DNA of 64,000 nucleotides, from assembly GCF_900186835.1 (NCBI RefSeq), contig NZ_LT906448.1, positions 2,084,001 through 2,148,000 on the forward strand, in the 5' to 3' direction. Below the pieces are notes generated by a model. The model had not been told where the DNA came from, made no database searches, and worked only from the letters and a program-made list of their open reading frames with translations. Below are positions 17,119 through 27,981 of this stretch, one piece after another. The translations under genes were made by a program, and so were the position numbers. Within the stretch, counting starts at the first letter, position 1. Each line of letters starts with the position of its first letter. Source of the stretch: Pasteurella dagmatis (GTDB taxonomy: Bacteria > Pseudomonadota > Gammaproteobacteria > Enterobacterales > Pasteurellaceae).

Positions 17119-18666
17119 TTATTGGAAAATTAATTCTAGTCCAATATCGTTGAGTAAGCGTTTTTCTGCTTTTAGTTCATTATGAATTAATGGAGTATGC
17201 TTGAGATAACCCTCAGCAAATTTCAATTTCCATTGATTCAAAGTGCGGTCAATTTCTAAGTAAATTTGTTCTGTTTTATCTGTTGCCTGACGTGGCTTAT
17301 TGAGCATAATAGCTAAGCGTAGCAAGCGCACTACGGCAAGTATATCTTTATCTGTATAACGTCCTGATTTGCTCAATTCACTTGGTTTAAACAGATTGAT
17401 TTGATAGCGTACTAAGGTGACGAGTAAACGTTGCTGTTCTTTATCAAAACCGGGTAATTCCATATTTTGTAGGATATAAGCAGAATGTTTTTGTACACCT
17501 TTGTGATTAATCACTATGCCGACTTCATGTAAGCGAGCTGCCCACAGCAAAATTTCTCTCATTTCTTCAGACAGGTCATTTTTTTGCCAAGCCTGGTATT
17601 GTGTACTCAGCAAGTACGCTGTTTGATAAACGCGTTCTGCTTGTGCTTGGTCGATATTAAATTGTTCAGTCAAACCGAAAGCAGTACGTTGACGAATATT
17701 GGTGACTTGGAAATTTTTTTCTAAGCTGTACATCACACCTTCACGTAGCGCACCATCTGAATAACGCATTTGCTTAATAGAAAAGGTTTCAAATACTGCG
17801 CTTAAAATAGCTAAACCTGGCACAAATACATCTGCTCTTTCTTCGATCAAACCCGGCAATTTTAGATCTTCAAAATGGGGTACTTGTAAGGTTTGTTCAA
17901 TAAGTTGATCGATCCGCTCTTTGGTAATGATGCCGTTAGGATCGATATTTGCCATAATCACTTGGTACACAGTTTTGATAGTGCCAGAAGAACCAAATGC
18001 CACATCCCAACCTAGATTACGGTATTCAAAGGCAAGATCTTCAATTTTAGTAAGAGCGGTTTGGCGAGCTTGATTAAAGCTTTCTGCAGAAATCACCCCG
18101 TTAGGGAAGAAACGTTTAGCAAAGCTTACACAGCCCATATGACGGCTTTCTGCTAACAAGGGGGTGAAGTTTTCACCGACAATCATTTCAGTCGAGCCAC
18201 CACCAATATCTACTACTAGTTTACGACCCATTTCAGGTTGAGTATGAGAAACACCTGCATAAATGGTTTTGGCTTCGGTCTTCCCTGTAATAATATTAAT
18301 TGGGTAGGGGAAAACGGCTTTCGCTTGGCGTAAAAATTCTTCATTATTGACCGCTCTTCGTAAGGTATAAGTTCCAACCACATTGACATTTTCAGGATCA
18401 AAACCTTGTAAGCGCTCTGCGAATAACGCCAAGCAATTAACTCCACGATCAATTGCTGCTTGATTTAGAACATTATTTTCATCTAAGCCTTCTGCAAGCT
18501 GCACTTTTTGCTTAAGACGAGAGAGAATTTGGATTGAACCATTGACAATGCGTGCCACAATCATGTGAAAGCTATTCGAACCGAGATCGATAGCTGCAAT
18601 TTCTCGTACATCATGTCGATGTGACGTCAGTACGGTCATTTTTTCCATCAAAATTTCATTGTTCAT
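17119..18666 (-). CDS. ppx: Exopolyphosphatase
   Basis: Ppx/GppA phosphatase (515 aa) that removes terminal phosphates from polyphosphate. The ASKHA nucleotide-binding motifs are AAIDLGSNSFHMIVARIVNG (about residues 23-42) and VVDIGGGSTEMIVGE. Length and C-terminal region (ILLWAARLHEVGIVINHKG, HSAYILQNMELPGF) match Escherichia coli Ppx more closely than GppA. It starts 7 bases after the tamB stop on the same strand, so it may be read with tamAB. Some pppGpp hydrolase activity cannot be excluded. Confidence 0.92.
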   Translation of the reverse strand: MNNEILMEKMTVLTSHRHDVREIAAIDLGSNSFHMIVARIVNGSIQILSRLKQKVQLAEGLDENNVLNQAAIDRGVNCLALFAERLQGFDPENVNVVGTYTLRRAVNNEEFLRQAKAVFPYPINIITGKTEAKTIYAGVSHTQPEMGRKLVVDIGGGSTEMIVGENFTPLLAESRHMGCVSFAKRFFPNGVISAESFNQARQTALTKIEDLAFEYRNLGWDVAFGSSGTIKTVYQVIMANIDPNGIITKERIDQLIEQTLQVPHFEDLKLPGLIEERADVFVPGLAILSAVFETFSIKQMRYSDGALREGVMYSLEKNFQVTNIRQRTAFGLTEQFNIDQAQAERVYQTAYLLSTQYQAWQKNDLSEEMREILLWAARLHEVGIVINHKGVQKHSAYILQNMELPGFDKEQQRLLVTLVRYQINLFKPSELSKSGRYTDKDILAVVRLLRLAIMLNKPRQATDKTEQIYLEIDRTLNQWKLKFAEGYLKHTPLIHNELKAEKRLLNDIGLELIFQ

Positions 18667-18673
18667 AATTCAC

Positions 18674-21600
18674 CTAAAATTCAAACTGATAGAGCAGATC
18701 TACTGCTTGTGTCACACCAGAAACAGATTGTAGATAAAGTTTTGGTAATAAACGATAACGAACAGTAAATTCTGCTAATCCATCAAATAAACCTACACCG
18801 TATTTCACTTGTAAGCGTGGAGTAATGCTACCACTTACAACAACTTTAGATGCATCCCCCACTCCTTGGGTACCTAAGTTAAGATCTTGAATGCCAAAGG
18901 CCTGTCCAATACCTCCAACCACTTTGCCGCTTTTCGCTAAGCCTAAGCCAAGTAATGCAGCACCGATTGAACCACCAGAACCACCTTCCCCGCTATTTTC
19001 TAATGAGCGGCCAGTAAGAATATAAGATAATGCTTGGTCTTGTGACATTCCTGGTTCAGAAAATACTTTTACTTCGGGGCTTTCTGCTAAACCAACCACT
19101 TTCACTCCAGCAATAATCCCCGAGGTTTCCATTGACTCAGGGTTACGAATCGCTTCAATATTTAACATGGGCTGTGATGGTAAACCAGAGAAACTAATTA
19201 AACCTTTGCGAATTAACAAATCCTGACCAAATGAAGCATAGCGACCATTGGTTAAGTTAATTTGACCGTATAAACCAAGGTTGCCTTTGTCTTGGCGTAC
19301 TGAAAGTAACCCATTCAAATTACTGGTTAAACCATAAGCATCAAGGTGTACATCTTTACCAATGTTGATAGTAAGGTTCGATACAATTTCCATACCTGAT
19401 TTGGTTTTAGCTGGTAATTTCGGTAATTTCTTATTGGTCGTTTTACCATCTAAAATAACTTCATCTTTACTTACTTCAACTGCACTTGCTGGTAATTCTT
19501 CAATGGCAATACGTGCCCAAGGGATATCCACATTACCTGAAAGTTCTAGACGTTTCGGATTTGCATTAATATAAATATCAGGGCTGACTCGTAATCTAGC
19601 GATGGATGGGATATCAACTTTAAATTGGTCAGCTTTGATATGTAATGTACTAGTCCATTTATCCATTGTCTTCCAGCTTGCATTTCCAGTCATATCAAGT
19701 TGGCTATCAGCTGTTTTAATGTAACCTTGCAAAGTAGAGTCGTGGCCACGGAAGTTCAGGTTTAGTTGACCGTCGTTAATGTCAAATGGTAACGCTGCCA
19801 TTGTTGCACGAATACGTTGAATATTGAAACTACCATTCAAGTCAGGTGAATTGAGGTTGCCACCAAATTTAATATTGGCTGTAACTTTACCGCCGATATT
19901 GTCTTTTAATGGTAAAATTTGGTTAAATATATCTAAATTTAAGTGATGAATAACAAAAGCACCACCTAACTGACGAGCTTTAGCCAGATCTTTAATATCA
20001 ACTTGCGCGGTCATTTTCCCTTCATCTTGTACGTTTAATTCGGAAGTTAGAGCAAGATTATTGTTGTGTAAATTGGCATTGAGCTGTAATTTTAGAATAT
20101 CTAAGTTAAAGGAACGGCGATCAATTTTTTGGCTAAATTCAAGATTTTGACCATTCACCGCTACATTCAGTTGAGGTGCTTTATCTGAAAACCAAGCAAT
20201 TTTTCCTTCGCTTGTTAGCTGACCTTTTAGCATATTTTGTTCAGTCAGTTGATTAACTAATGCTAAGTCGAATTTTTTAATGTTAAACGGCACTTCTCCT
20301 GATTTTCCCGCTTGGAAATTTTGTGGGAAGCACAATTCAATATTAGAATTTTGCCAACAATGTGCGTGGATATTGGCTATTGTATTTTTGTGATCATAGT
20401 TGATGTTAACCGCTTGATTGGTTTGCCAACTACCAACAGGGGATTGGATATTAATTTGACTGATATTACCTCTCCAATTTTGTGAAGTGCGGTCAAAACT
20501 CCCATTAATATTCAGTTTTGCCCCCACAGGGTCACCTTGTGAAGTTAAGATGAGTTGATGCTGTTTTTCATCGCCTTGTACCGCTAATTTGGCGCTATTT
20601 ATTTTTATATCACTGTAATTAAGTCCGTCTAGTTGTAGATCAAGTTGGCCTTTGGAACCTTGAGCAATATTGATATCGCCTTTTGCTTGTAAGTTATAAA
20701 GGTTTAATTCCTTGAACTTAATTTGTTTACCCGTTAAATCAAGAGATACTCTAGGTTGAATTAAATTTCCAGAGATGTGCATTTGAGCTTTGATATTACC
20801 CATCAATGTTGGTAATAAGCCTTGTAGATTTGGTGCATTTATATCAAGTTTTAAATCGGATTTTTCGCCTAAGAAACCATGTGCGTTAATTTTATTGTCA
20901 CCATAAGTGATTAATAACTCAGGTAGCTTTACTAATAAGTCACGAATGCCTTGTTCTGCACCAAAACTTAATTTACCTTTTAATGCAAGTGGGCGGTTTG
21001 AAAGCGAGCCTTGTAAATCCAGATCTGGAACATCAATCAACCACTTATCTTGGTTGATTAAACCTGTTGAAAATACAGAACCTGATAAAACAGTGGGCAC
21101 ATATTCACTTAAATTGAGCTTGGCGAGCTGTAAATCGCTGTACCACTGCACGCCATTACGCCAGCCTAATTTACCTTGCATTGTTGCAGTGCCTTGCAAC
21201 GCATCTACACGCAATTGATTAATAGTGAGATCGGTTAATTCACCCGTCGCATCAAGTGCCAGTTTGGTTTTTGGAATATCCATTCCTTCTGCTTGCGCAG
21301 TCAGTATCATTTTGTAGTTCAGTAGGTTACCGCTTAAAGCTAGATCGGCTGCTGGTACTGTGAGAATATTTCTTTGCGAATCATCCCATGGGTATTTGAA
21401 ATCTTTTATATCAAGATTTAACTGAAAAGGCGTTTTCGGTTCGTGTAATTCCACTTGTCCAGTTAACGATGCATTGACAATGCCGTTGGTTTGCAAGGAA
21501 AGTGCGGTCTGTTTTAACAAATTTCCTGAAATTTGAATTTTTGCATCCGTTTTAGGCAGTGTGAAGCTTGCACCGAGCTGTTGTTTTACCAATTGAGATT

Positions 21601-22720
21601 GCAAATCTAATTGAATTGGATAATCACCACTTAATTGTAGTTGACCTTGCCCGTGAATTTGTCCCGCACTGCTTTCTAACGCAATCGTGGTTAATTGCAC
21701 TTTATCGCCAGTAGCATCGGCTTGTAATTGCACGTTTGAGATTTCAATTAGTTGATTATTTTCAGGTTTTTCAGCAATGTGTTGATATTGCCATTGGTTG
21801 CCTTGAATATTTGGTAAATGAATATCGAACGGTAATTCGACTTGCGGTAGATCCGCTAACAAAGGTTGCGAAAGGATTTCAGCAAGTTTGTCCCAGTCGA
21901 TTGGTGATTTTGTTTTTTCCGCTTTTTCATCAGCAGCTTTTTGATCAGCTTGGTTGTGAACAATCTCTTCACCTATGGCTTTTTCAACTTGTTCACCAAC
22001 TTTTTCCACTACCTTGTCTGCCACTTTTTCTTTGACTTTATCCGTTGCAGTTTGTGCAGTAGCTAGTTCAGCTTGGTTCTTTTCAGCCTTTTCAATTGTG
22101 GCTTTGGCTTTCATTGCAATGAGCAATTCATCAATGTTGGTCGGCTGAATGGTTAATCCCGTTTCATTGTTTAAACTAACCGCACTTTGAAAGCGAGCCA
22201 AATCAATGTTGTTTTCATCGATTTGTACTTTTGCCTGCTCAATGAGAATATTTTCCACTTCCACGGACATTGGCAATGTAATGCGCTGCATTGGCTGATT
22301 GCGTTCTTTTTTCGCTTTGCTTGGTGGTAAAAGCGCCGTATCTACTTGAATATGGGGTTGTTTGACAGTGATATCTTGGATACAAATATGCAAACGCAAT
22401 AAACAATTCAGCCCCATTCGTAGGCGAACTTGCTCAACGTTGGTGGTGACACCTTGAGAAGTGATTTGTAGCTTATCCAGCACTAAACCTTCTTGTAAGC
22501 TACCACTGACTTTTGCAATAGCCAGATTATCAAGGTATTTATCCGCAAGTTCGATCAGATTGCGTTGTCCAGCGCTAGTGCTTAACGCAATGACAAGTGC
22601 GAAAATAGGTAAAAACATGACCGCACTTACACAGAGTAAAATGCGACACCATCTGCGTTTTTTCGGCTTTGCAGTCGGTTGTGTTTCATTGGTTTCAGTA
22701 TTTTCTGTTTTATCTGTCAT
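18674..22720 (-). CDS. tamB: TamB, translocation and assembly module / lipid transport protein
   Basis: Giant AsmA-like protein (1348 aa) that bridges the periplasm from an N-terminal inner-membrane helix (about residues 25-48) to the outer-membrane partner TamA. It helps insert some outer-membrane proteins and move phospholipids outward. The body is a long beta-taco, and the C-terminal DUF490 region is recognisable (LSYILTGRSLENSGEGGSGG, ending VDLLYQFEF). Odd feature: a charged Lys/Glu/Ala-rich stretch at about residues 203-275 (DKVKEKVADKVVEKVGEQVE) that looks like an inserted helical linker. Four uptake signals lie in the gene. It follows tamA by 18 bases. Confidence 0.94.
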   Translation of the reverse strand: MTDKTENTETNETQPTAKPKKRRWCRILLCVSAVMFLPIFALVIALSTSAGQRNLIELADKYLDNLAIAKVSGSLQEGLVLDKLQITSQGVTTNVEQVRLRMGLNCLLRLHICIQDITVKQPHIQVDTALLPPSKAKKERNQPMQRITLPMSVEVENILIEQAKVQIDENNIDLARFQSAVSLNNETGLTIQPTNIDELLIAMKAKATIEKAEKNQAELATAQTATDKVKEKVADKVVEKVGEQVEKAIGEEIVHNQADQKAADEKAEKTKSPIDWDKLAEILSQPLLADLPQVELPFDIHLPNIQGNQWQYQHIAEKPENNQLIEISNVQLQADATGDKVQLTTIALESSAGQIHGQGQLQLSGDYPIQLDLQSQLVKQQLGASFTLPKTDAKIQISGNLLKQTALSLQTNGIVNASLTGQVELHEPKTPFQLNLDIKDFKYPWDDSQRNILTVPAADLALSGNLLNYKMILTAQAEGMDIPKTKLALDATGELTDLTINQLRVDALQGTATMQGKLGWRNGVQWYSDLQLAKLNLSEYVPTVLSGSVFSTGLINQDKWLIDVPDLDLQGSLSNRPLALKGKLSFGAEQGIRDLLVKLPELLITYGDNKINAHGFLGEKSDLKLDINAPNLQGLLPTLMGNIKAQMHISGNLIQPRVSLDLTGKQIKFKELNLYNLQAKGDINIAQGSKGQLDLQLDGLNYSDIKINSAKLAVQGDEKQHQLILTSQGDPVGAKLNINGSFDRTSQNWRGNISQINIQSPVGSWQTNQAVNINYDHKNTIANIHAHCWQNSNIELCFPQNFQAGKSGEVPFNIKKFDLALVNQLTEQNMLKGQLTSEGKIAWFSDKAPQLNVAVNGQNLEFSQKIDRRSFNLDILKLQLNANLHNNNLALTSELNVQDEGKMTAQVDIKDLAKARQLGGAFVIHHLNLDIFNQILPLKDNIGGKVTANIKFGGNLNSPDLNGSFNIQRIRATMAALPFDINDGQLNLNFRGHDSTLQGYIKTADSQLDMTGNASWKTMDKWTSTLHIKADQFKVDIPSIARLRVSPDIYINANPKRLELSGNVDIPWARIAIEELPASAVEVSKDEVILDGKTTNKKLPKLPAKTKSGMEIVSNLTINIGKDVHLDAYGLTSNLNGLLSVRQDKGNLGLYGQINLTNGRYASFGQDLLIRKGLISFSGLPSQPMLNIEAIRNPESMETSGIIAGVKVVGLAESPEVKVFSEPGMSQDQALSYILTGRSLENSGEGGSGGSIGAALLGLGLAKSGKVVGGIGQAFGIQDLNLGTQGVGDASKVVVSGSITPRLQVKYGVGLFDGLAEFTVRYRLLPKLYLQSVSGVTQAVDLLYQFEF

Positions 22721-22738
22721 TCTTAAGTATCCATAGGA

Positions 22739-24505
22739 TTAAAGTTCTGCACCCAGCCCAATGTAGAAATGGATGTTTTTGCTGTTGTCTTTATCTCGAA
22801 TTGGGGTTGCGATATCAAATTTAATTGCGCCCACAGGCGATGCCCAACGCACGCCCATTCCTGCGCCATAACGGAGTTCTTCACGTTTGAAGGTATTTGC
22901 CGCTAAGCCAGTGTCACCAAAAGTAGCTAACCACCAGTCTGGATAGACTTGGTATTGATATTCAAAGCTACCGGTGAGTAAGCGTGAGGCACCAATTAAT
23001 TTACCTTGAGCATTTTTCGGTGAAATTTTCTTATAGCCATAACCACGTACACTACGATCCCCTCCTGCAAAGAAACGAATTGCTGGTGGAATACGTTGAA
23101 TATCTTTTGTATGTAACCAACCGAGTTCTAAGCGAGTCACAATGCGGTGGTTTTGTGCATAGGTTCTGACCCAAAGGCTAGAGGCTTGTACTTTGAAAAA
23201 GTCTACATCAGATAGCCACCAAGTACGGCCAAAATCAACAGTGATATTTTGACGATCTCCCCAAGTTGGGAACAAGCCTCCCTGTAAGCGAGTGCGACGT
23301 AAGGATGCGGTTGGATAAACTAATAAGGTTTTATCTTTTACATTCGCTTGGGTGAAAGAATCATAACGCACACGTAAGCCCAGTGAATGTTGCCAACCAG
23401 CCGCATGATTCCAATAACGTAATGCTGCAAATGTTGAGGCAAATGTATTGGTATCATTGATCTTTTCATTTTCAAAACCCGTAGACATTTCATAATAATA
23501 ATTTAACGGATTTTTCAACAAGGGCATTTTATAGGTCGCTTCCAAAGATTGTTTTGGTGCTGATACATAAAGGTTAGTGCGGAAGCTATGACCACGATTA
23601 TTGATCCAAGGTTTGTTCCAACCTAGCTGTAAGCGAGGCCCTACATCCGATGCCCAGCCGATACCCACTTCCATGCTATTTTTTTTACGTGGACGGAGCA
23701 TTACATTCACATTAACAAGCTTATTGTCATCATCTAATTCAGGTTGTAACAATACTGAACTAAACCAGTTTGAGGAAGTGTAATTATTGGTGAGCTTAGA
23801 CAAGTCATTGATTAAATAAGGATCGCCAGATTTCACATTTGACATGTTGCGCAAATAATCTTCGCGTATTTGTGAGTTCTCGAAGGTAATTTCACCTATA
23901 TGATAACGCTCACCACTATCATAGGTTAGACGCCACCAGGCTTGGTACTTAGAGGGCATAATTTCAAGGCGAGAACGGGTAAAGTCTGCGTCAAAATAAC
24001 CTCGACTTAACGCTATTTTTTGTAGGCTATCTTTATAATTATCGTAAGTTTCGTGATTGACGATAGTACCTTTTGCGGGAACGTTGTTTTTGAATTTATT
24101 AAATTCAGTATCATTTTTTGCATCGCCTTCAATTAGTACATCGGTTGCAGCAATTTTAACTGGTTCACCAATATCCACGGTTGCTAGCAAAAGGTGAGCG
24201 GGAATATCATCTTTTTTATTTGGTAACTGTTTCAGTTGAAATGCTACTGTGCTGTGGTAATAGCCGTAGGCCCTTAGCCCTTTGTTAATCGCATCTTCGA
24301 CTAGCTCTTTATGTCTATCAGATCCATCTGCATCATATTCATCAATTAGATTAATATAGATGGTCACATTCTCTTTGAGAGTTGAATTTTTGATACCGAT
24401 AACTTCGGTTTTTACTTGAGCAAACGAGGTAGCACTGACAAATAGAGTGCTAATTATGAGCATATTGGCAATGGATAATGCCACTTTATTGCGAAATAAT
24501 TTCAT
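22739..24505 (-). CDS. tamA: TamA, Omp85-family outer-membrane protein
   Basis: 588 aa with a signal peptide (ending SATSFAQ), three POTRA domains in about residues 30-270, and a C-terminal 16-strand barrel. The barrel contains the Omp85 motif [20 protein letters not shown] (RGY) and ends in an outer-membrane signature (FYIGLGAEL, last strand). The partner TamB follows directly. Promoter-like TTGCCA and TACACT (18-base spacer) lie at 24561-24532 on this strand. Confidence 0.94.
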   Translation of the reverse strand: MKLFRNKVALSIANMLIISTLFVSATSFAQVKTEVIGIKNSTLKENVTIYINLIDEYDADGSDRHKELVEDAINKGLRAYGYYHSTVAFQLKQLPNKKDDIPAHLLLATVDIGEPVKIAATDVLIEGDAKNDTEFNKFKNNVPAKGTIVNHETYDNYKDSLQKIALSRGYFDADFTRSRLEIMPSKYQAWWRLTYDSGERYHIGEITFENSQIREDYLRNMSNVKSGDPYLINDLSKLTNNYTSSNWFSSVLLQPELDDDNKLVNVNVMLRPRKKNSMEVGIGWASDVGPRLQLGWNKPWINNRGHSFRTNLYVSAPKQSLEATYKMPLLKNPLNYYYEMSTGFENEKINDTNTFASTFAALRYWNHAAGWQHSLGLRVRYDSFTQANVKDKTLLVYPTASLRRTRLQGGLFPTWGDRQNITVDFGRTWWLSDVDFFKVQASSLWVRTYAQNHRIVTRLELGWLHTKDIQRIPPAIRFFAGGDRSVRGYGYKKISPKNAQGKLIGASRLLTGSFEYQYQVYPDWWLATFGDTGLAANTFKREELRYGAGMGVRWASPVGAIKFDIATPIRDKDNSKNIHFYIGLGAEL

Positions 24506-24612
24506 AGATTCCCCAAATAGAAAATTTCTTTAGTGTACCTTTTAATCAACTAAATTGGCAATGTAAAGTGCGGTCATTTTTGGGAAATTTTTATTAATTT
24601 ACAAATGAAAAA

Positions 24613-24636
24613 AAGCCAAGAAAGTATACTTGGCTT
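24613..24636 (-). terminator. Terminator of narP
   Basis: Stem AAGCCAAG / CTTGGCTT with an 8-base loop. On the reverse strand it is followed by a run of seven T, 21 bases past the narP stop. Confidence 0.85.
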
Positions 24637-24656
24637 ATTAAAATATTGAAACGAAC

Positions 24657-25286
24657 TTACAGATTTTTGTGTTCGAAATAAAGCACTGTCGCAGCAACAC
24701 GTGAATGTACGTTTAATTTGCGTAGTAAATTACGAATGTGGACTTTGACGGTTTCTTCTGAAATAAACAGCTGCCCTGCAATTTGTTTATTTGATAAGCC
24801 CGTAGCAATTAAGCGTAGTACATCCATTTCTCGATCTGTTAATGAATAAATTGGATCGGTAGCAGATTGTCGTTCAATTAAAGCATTCTTAATTGAGTCA
24901 CTTAAGATTACTTCACCTTGTGAAATACGTTTAATTTGACCTAATAAAGTGTCTGGTTCTGTATCTTTTAATAGATAACCATCAGCACCTGCATCAATTA
25001 AGGTAAAAATATCGTTTTTTGAATCAGATACAGTGAGGATTAAAATACGAGCATCAATACCTTCTGAACGTAGTGCTTTTAATGTATCTAATCCTGATAA
25101 GCCTTTCATATTTAGATCAAGAATAATTAAATCAGGTTGAGTCTGTAATGCGAGATTGATGCCTTCACTGCCATTACCCGCATCTCCTACAACACTAAAA
25201 CTTTCGTCTAATTCAATTAATTGTTTGATTCCTCGACGCATCAATGGATGATCATCGATAATCAATACTTTCATTTTTTCTGACAT
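24657..25286 (-). CDS. narP: Nitrate/nitrite response regulator NarP
   Basis: Two-component response regulator (209 aa). Receiver domain: acidic pair in LIIDDHPLMRRG (residues 8-19), phospho-acceptor Asp57 in LIILDLNMKG, and YLLKD. C-terminal LuxR/FixJ-type helix-turn-helix: LTDREMDVLRLIATGLSNKQ, then EETVKVHIRNLLRKL. It is normally phosphorylated by NarQ, which is not here. It is a single gene with a terminator. A NarP-type site lies in front of torE (4207-4222) in this window. NarL cannot be fully excluded by sequence, but Haemophilus relatives carry only NarP. Confidence 0.9.
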   Translation of the reverse strand: MSEKMKVLIIDDHPLMRRGIKQLIELDESFSVVGDAGNGSEGINLALQTQPDLIILDLNMKGLSGLDTLKALRSEGIDARILILTVSDSKNDIFTLIDAGADGYLLKDTEPDTLLGQIKRISQGEVILSDSIKNALIERQSATDPIYSLTDREMDVLRLIATGLSNKQIAGQLFISEETVKVHIRNLLRKLNVHSRVAATVLYFEHKNL

Positions 25287-25302
25287 ATAACCCCCAATAT
25301 GA

Positions 25303-27819
25303 CTATGACATCGCCAATCGACTATGGAATGGCACTATTTTAACCCCATTCTCTTGTGATAATAATTGATAAAACTGTGGATAGTTAAAATCACGCTGCA
25401 CAATTTTATACGGATTATTATTTTCATCCAAGCTTGAAGATTGATAAATATGATTTATCTCTTTTATCTTTTGCTCTTTTGAACCATCGCAGTTACGATA
25501 AATTTCAATTCGATTAGCTTCATCTAAAATATAAACATTAAAGGAATTATCAGGGTTATCTTCAAAAAAGAATTGTAAAAAACCTTCGCTCGCAAAGTTG
25601 TCCATTTCAGGTGGATAAGATCGTGCTTGTGCCCAAGTTATAATTTCTTTTTCTTCTATTTCATGTTGAAGTGCGGTATCAAATTCTGAATTTTCTACTA
25701 AATTATCTTCACTCAACTCTTGTAAGCTAATGCCACGTTCTTCAAAGAAAAATTGCCAGTTTTTACCTGCAACACGTAATAAGTTATTTTTTGGTGGTTG
25801 TGTAGCGCCAATTTGAATGCTTATACAACGGTTAATTAATGCCGTGACAATATTGCGTAATGTCCGTCGATAACGATAGCTATAACAGAAGACCTCCACT
25901 GATTTTGGGGAAGGTGCTCCACGGTGAATTTTATTAGAAAGTACTTTTAAAGCTAATAAGATAGCGTTAGGTCCTTCAAAATGTAGGGTGCGGATCTCAT
26001 TCCAAAGGTTACGATAAGTAATATCAATACTGCCAACTAAGCTTTCTTCTTTAGGACCAAAGCTGAAGAGATCACTAGCATGAATTTTTTCTTTGGCTTG
26101 TGTAAGGTTTTTCGTTGGATCAACGGTCAAGTTAATTGCGACTATTAGGTTGCTAATCTCGCAAGTATTACTTAGGTTTTCATTAGTGGCGGAAGGTATT
26201 GTAGTTGGAAAAGATAAACGTAAATCGGTAACAAAGTTCCGCAAGGTATTGAGTGAAACATTATCACTAATAATATTAATATGTGTATTAGCCGTTAATA
26301 AACGATTGAAGTAAGTCCAAGCGACTAATTTATTTAAGCTGGTACTGTGCTCTGTGTAACGCTTTTGTGATAGACCATCCAGATTTGGCGTATGATTCAC
26401 TACATACCAACCATCTTTAAAGGATTTGTTGTTTTTTACTTCAAAAAACAGCAAGTTCTTTTCCGATAAGTCTAAGGCAATCTGCGGGTTTAATAAGGTA
26501 ATCTTGCCTGGTAGTTCTTCAAATGCAGTATAAAGTTTGCGAGTAAGCACCGTAATATCTTGCGGCATAATGCTAGAATTTACTTTATGTTTACGAGCAA
26601 AATTTACTAAATTACGATAACTCAGCATTAAGAATTTAACTAAGCTATTATGCGACTTTTTGACGTATTTGATTTTCCATTGAGGGCGTTGATTAAGTTC
26701 TTCAATTAAACTGTCAGACCATTGCCATTCTTTCACTAGCTTTTGTAAGTAAGCAACACGCCAGTTATTGCGACTATTTTCATCTTCCCAATTAATGCCT
26801 TCAGTGGCTTTTAAATAAACACTACGACGAACAAAACCCAAGCGTTTTAATTCATTATTTTGTTGAAGATAACGTGTTGCACGCTCAAGCATTGCTAAGT
26901 AAGGGTCAAATTGGTGGGATGGATTGACTTTTCCAGTCAATAACTGCTCTTTGAATTCACGTGCTATCAAATAAGTATTTGGATATTCAGAAGAATAGGT
27001 TTCCAGAGATAAGATCTTAATCACTGACTTATAAGGCGCATCAATTCCTTTGTAAAGTTGCCACAAGCTTGCACCGAAATATTCGTTAGCTGAAAATGAC
27101 CCTAAACCACCGAAATCAACCCAATCATCCAAATTAATTTCTTGATTGGCAACCAAGCGCTCGACTTCGCTTTCATAATGTATTTCATTTTGTACTAGTA
27201 AATGCTGCCAAAGAAGGGGTTTACCTGCTAAACGAATCGCTGAACGATAAAACTCATCAAGCAACAACATATATTGTGCTGATCCACAATTTTCTGCAGT
27301 TAATGGCTCAGCATAACGAAAACAGCGGAAACGCTGTTGATCAATAAGATAAAGGTTGAGCTCAATATGAAATTGGCCAGCCCATTTTTGTAAAAAATCG
27401 GCTTTTCGTTGCAGGGCAGCTTTTTCTTCTAGGCTTAAATCTTCACGATGGCAAACCCAAATGTCCAGATCAGATAAAGCAGTTTGTGAGATTGAGGCAA
27501 TGCTACCCATTACATACACACCTAAAATGGCATTCGAAGTGCGGTACGAAAATGAAGAAATAGTATCTTGCGCTAAATTGATATTTGGTAGGTTTTCGCG
27601 CAAGTAATTTTTTTGGTAAGCAGTGAGTTTAAAATCGACGATCCCTGCAGGCGAATCAGAAGTATAGCCTGGTAAATTAGGATGGTTGGCGTGTAATAAC
27701 AACGTGATCAGTTGAAATACGTGTTTAAATTCATTAGAAGTATCTAATAATGCACGTTTGAGGCGTAAATTATCTAAATATTCAACTTGTTTTTTCGCAC
27801 TAAAGAGATCGTAATTCAA
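25303..27819 (-). CDS. cyaA: Class I adenylate cyclase
   Basis: Makes cAMP from ATP (838 aa, full length). The catalytic nucleotidyltransferase motif is GSIASISQTALSDLDIWVCH (about residues 105-124), with the metal-binding aspartates at 117 and 119. The C-terminal half is the regulatory domain controlled by EIIA-Glc in relatives. It diverges from hemC, as in Escherichia coli. Product cAMP-CRP would act on the predicted CRP sites at scrK, scrA and lctP and, in Haemophilus, is required for competence. Confidence 0.96.
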   Translation of the reverse strand: MNYDLFSAKKQVEYLDNLRLKRALLDTSNEFKHVFQLITLLLHANHPNLPGYTSDSPAGIVDFKLTAYQKNYLRENLPNINLAQDTISSFSYRTSNAILGVYVMGSIASISQTALSDLDIWVCHREDLSLEEKAALQRKADFLQKWAGQFHIELNLYLIDQQRFRCFRYAEPLTAENCGSAQYMLLLDEFYRSAIRLAGKPLLWQHLLVQNEIHYESEVERLVANQEINLDDWVDFGGLGSFSANEYFGASLWQLYKGIDAPYKSVIKILSLETYSSEYPNTYLIAREFKEQLLTGKVNPSHQFDPYLAMLERATRYLQQNNELKRLGFVRRSVYLKATEGINWEDENSRNNWRVAYLQKLVKEWQWSDSLIEELNQRPQWKIKYVKKSHNSLVKFLMLSYRNLVNFARKHKVNSSIMPQDITVLTRKLYTAFEELPGKITLLNPQIALDLSEKNLLFFEVKNNKSFKDGWYVVNHTPNLDGLSQKRYTEHSTSLNKLVAWTYFNRLLTANTHINIISDNVSLNTLRNFVTDLRLSFPTTIPSATNENLSNTCEISNLIVAINLTVDPTKNLTQAKEKIHASDLFSFGPKEESLVGSIDITYRNLWNEIRTLHFEGPNAILLALKVLSNKIHRGAPSPKSVEVFCYSYRYRRTLRNIVTALINRCISIQIGATQPPKNNLLRVAGKNWQFFFEERGISLQELSEDNLVENSEFDTALQHEIEEKEIITWAQARSYPPEMDNFASEGFLQFFFEDNPDNSFNVYILDEANRIEIYRNCDGSKEQKIKEINHIYQSSSLDENNNPYKIVQRDFNYPQFYQLLSQENGVKIVPFHSRLAMS

Positions 27820-27951
27820 GTCATCCCCTACAATTTTATAATGCAGTGTGTTTTCTCAATTACTCTAACATTTGCCCTGTATGAAAGCAAAAAAATTAAA
27901 TGGAAACTGACATTTTGGGTGAACAATGGTAGGATAACGAAGGATTATTTT

Positions 27952-27981
27952 ATGAAAAATGAATACATTTATGACAAATAA
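27952..27981 (+). CDS. Possible 9-codon leader overlapping the hemC start
   Basis: Short frame MKNEYIYDK followed by TAA. Its ATG at 27952 is the one best placed for the ribosome-binding sequence AAGGA at 27940-27944 (7 bases). The conserved hemC start at 27971 is 26 bases from that sequence and overlaps the end of this frame. It may couple translation to hemC or may be coincidence. Confidence 0.35.
   Translation: MKNEYIYDK

Noticed and set aside
21736-22035. 99-codon forward frame inside tamB
   Set aside because: It is the antisense of the charged repeat region of TamB, and its sequence composition simply mirrors that region.
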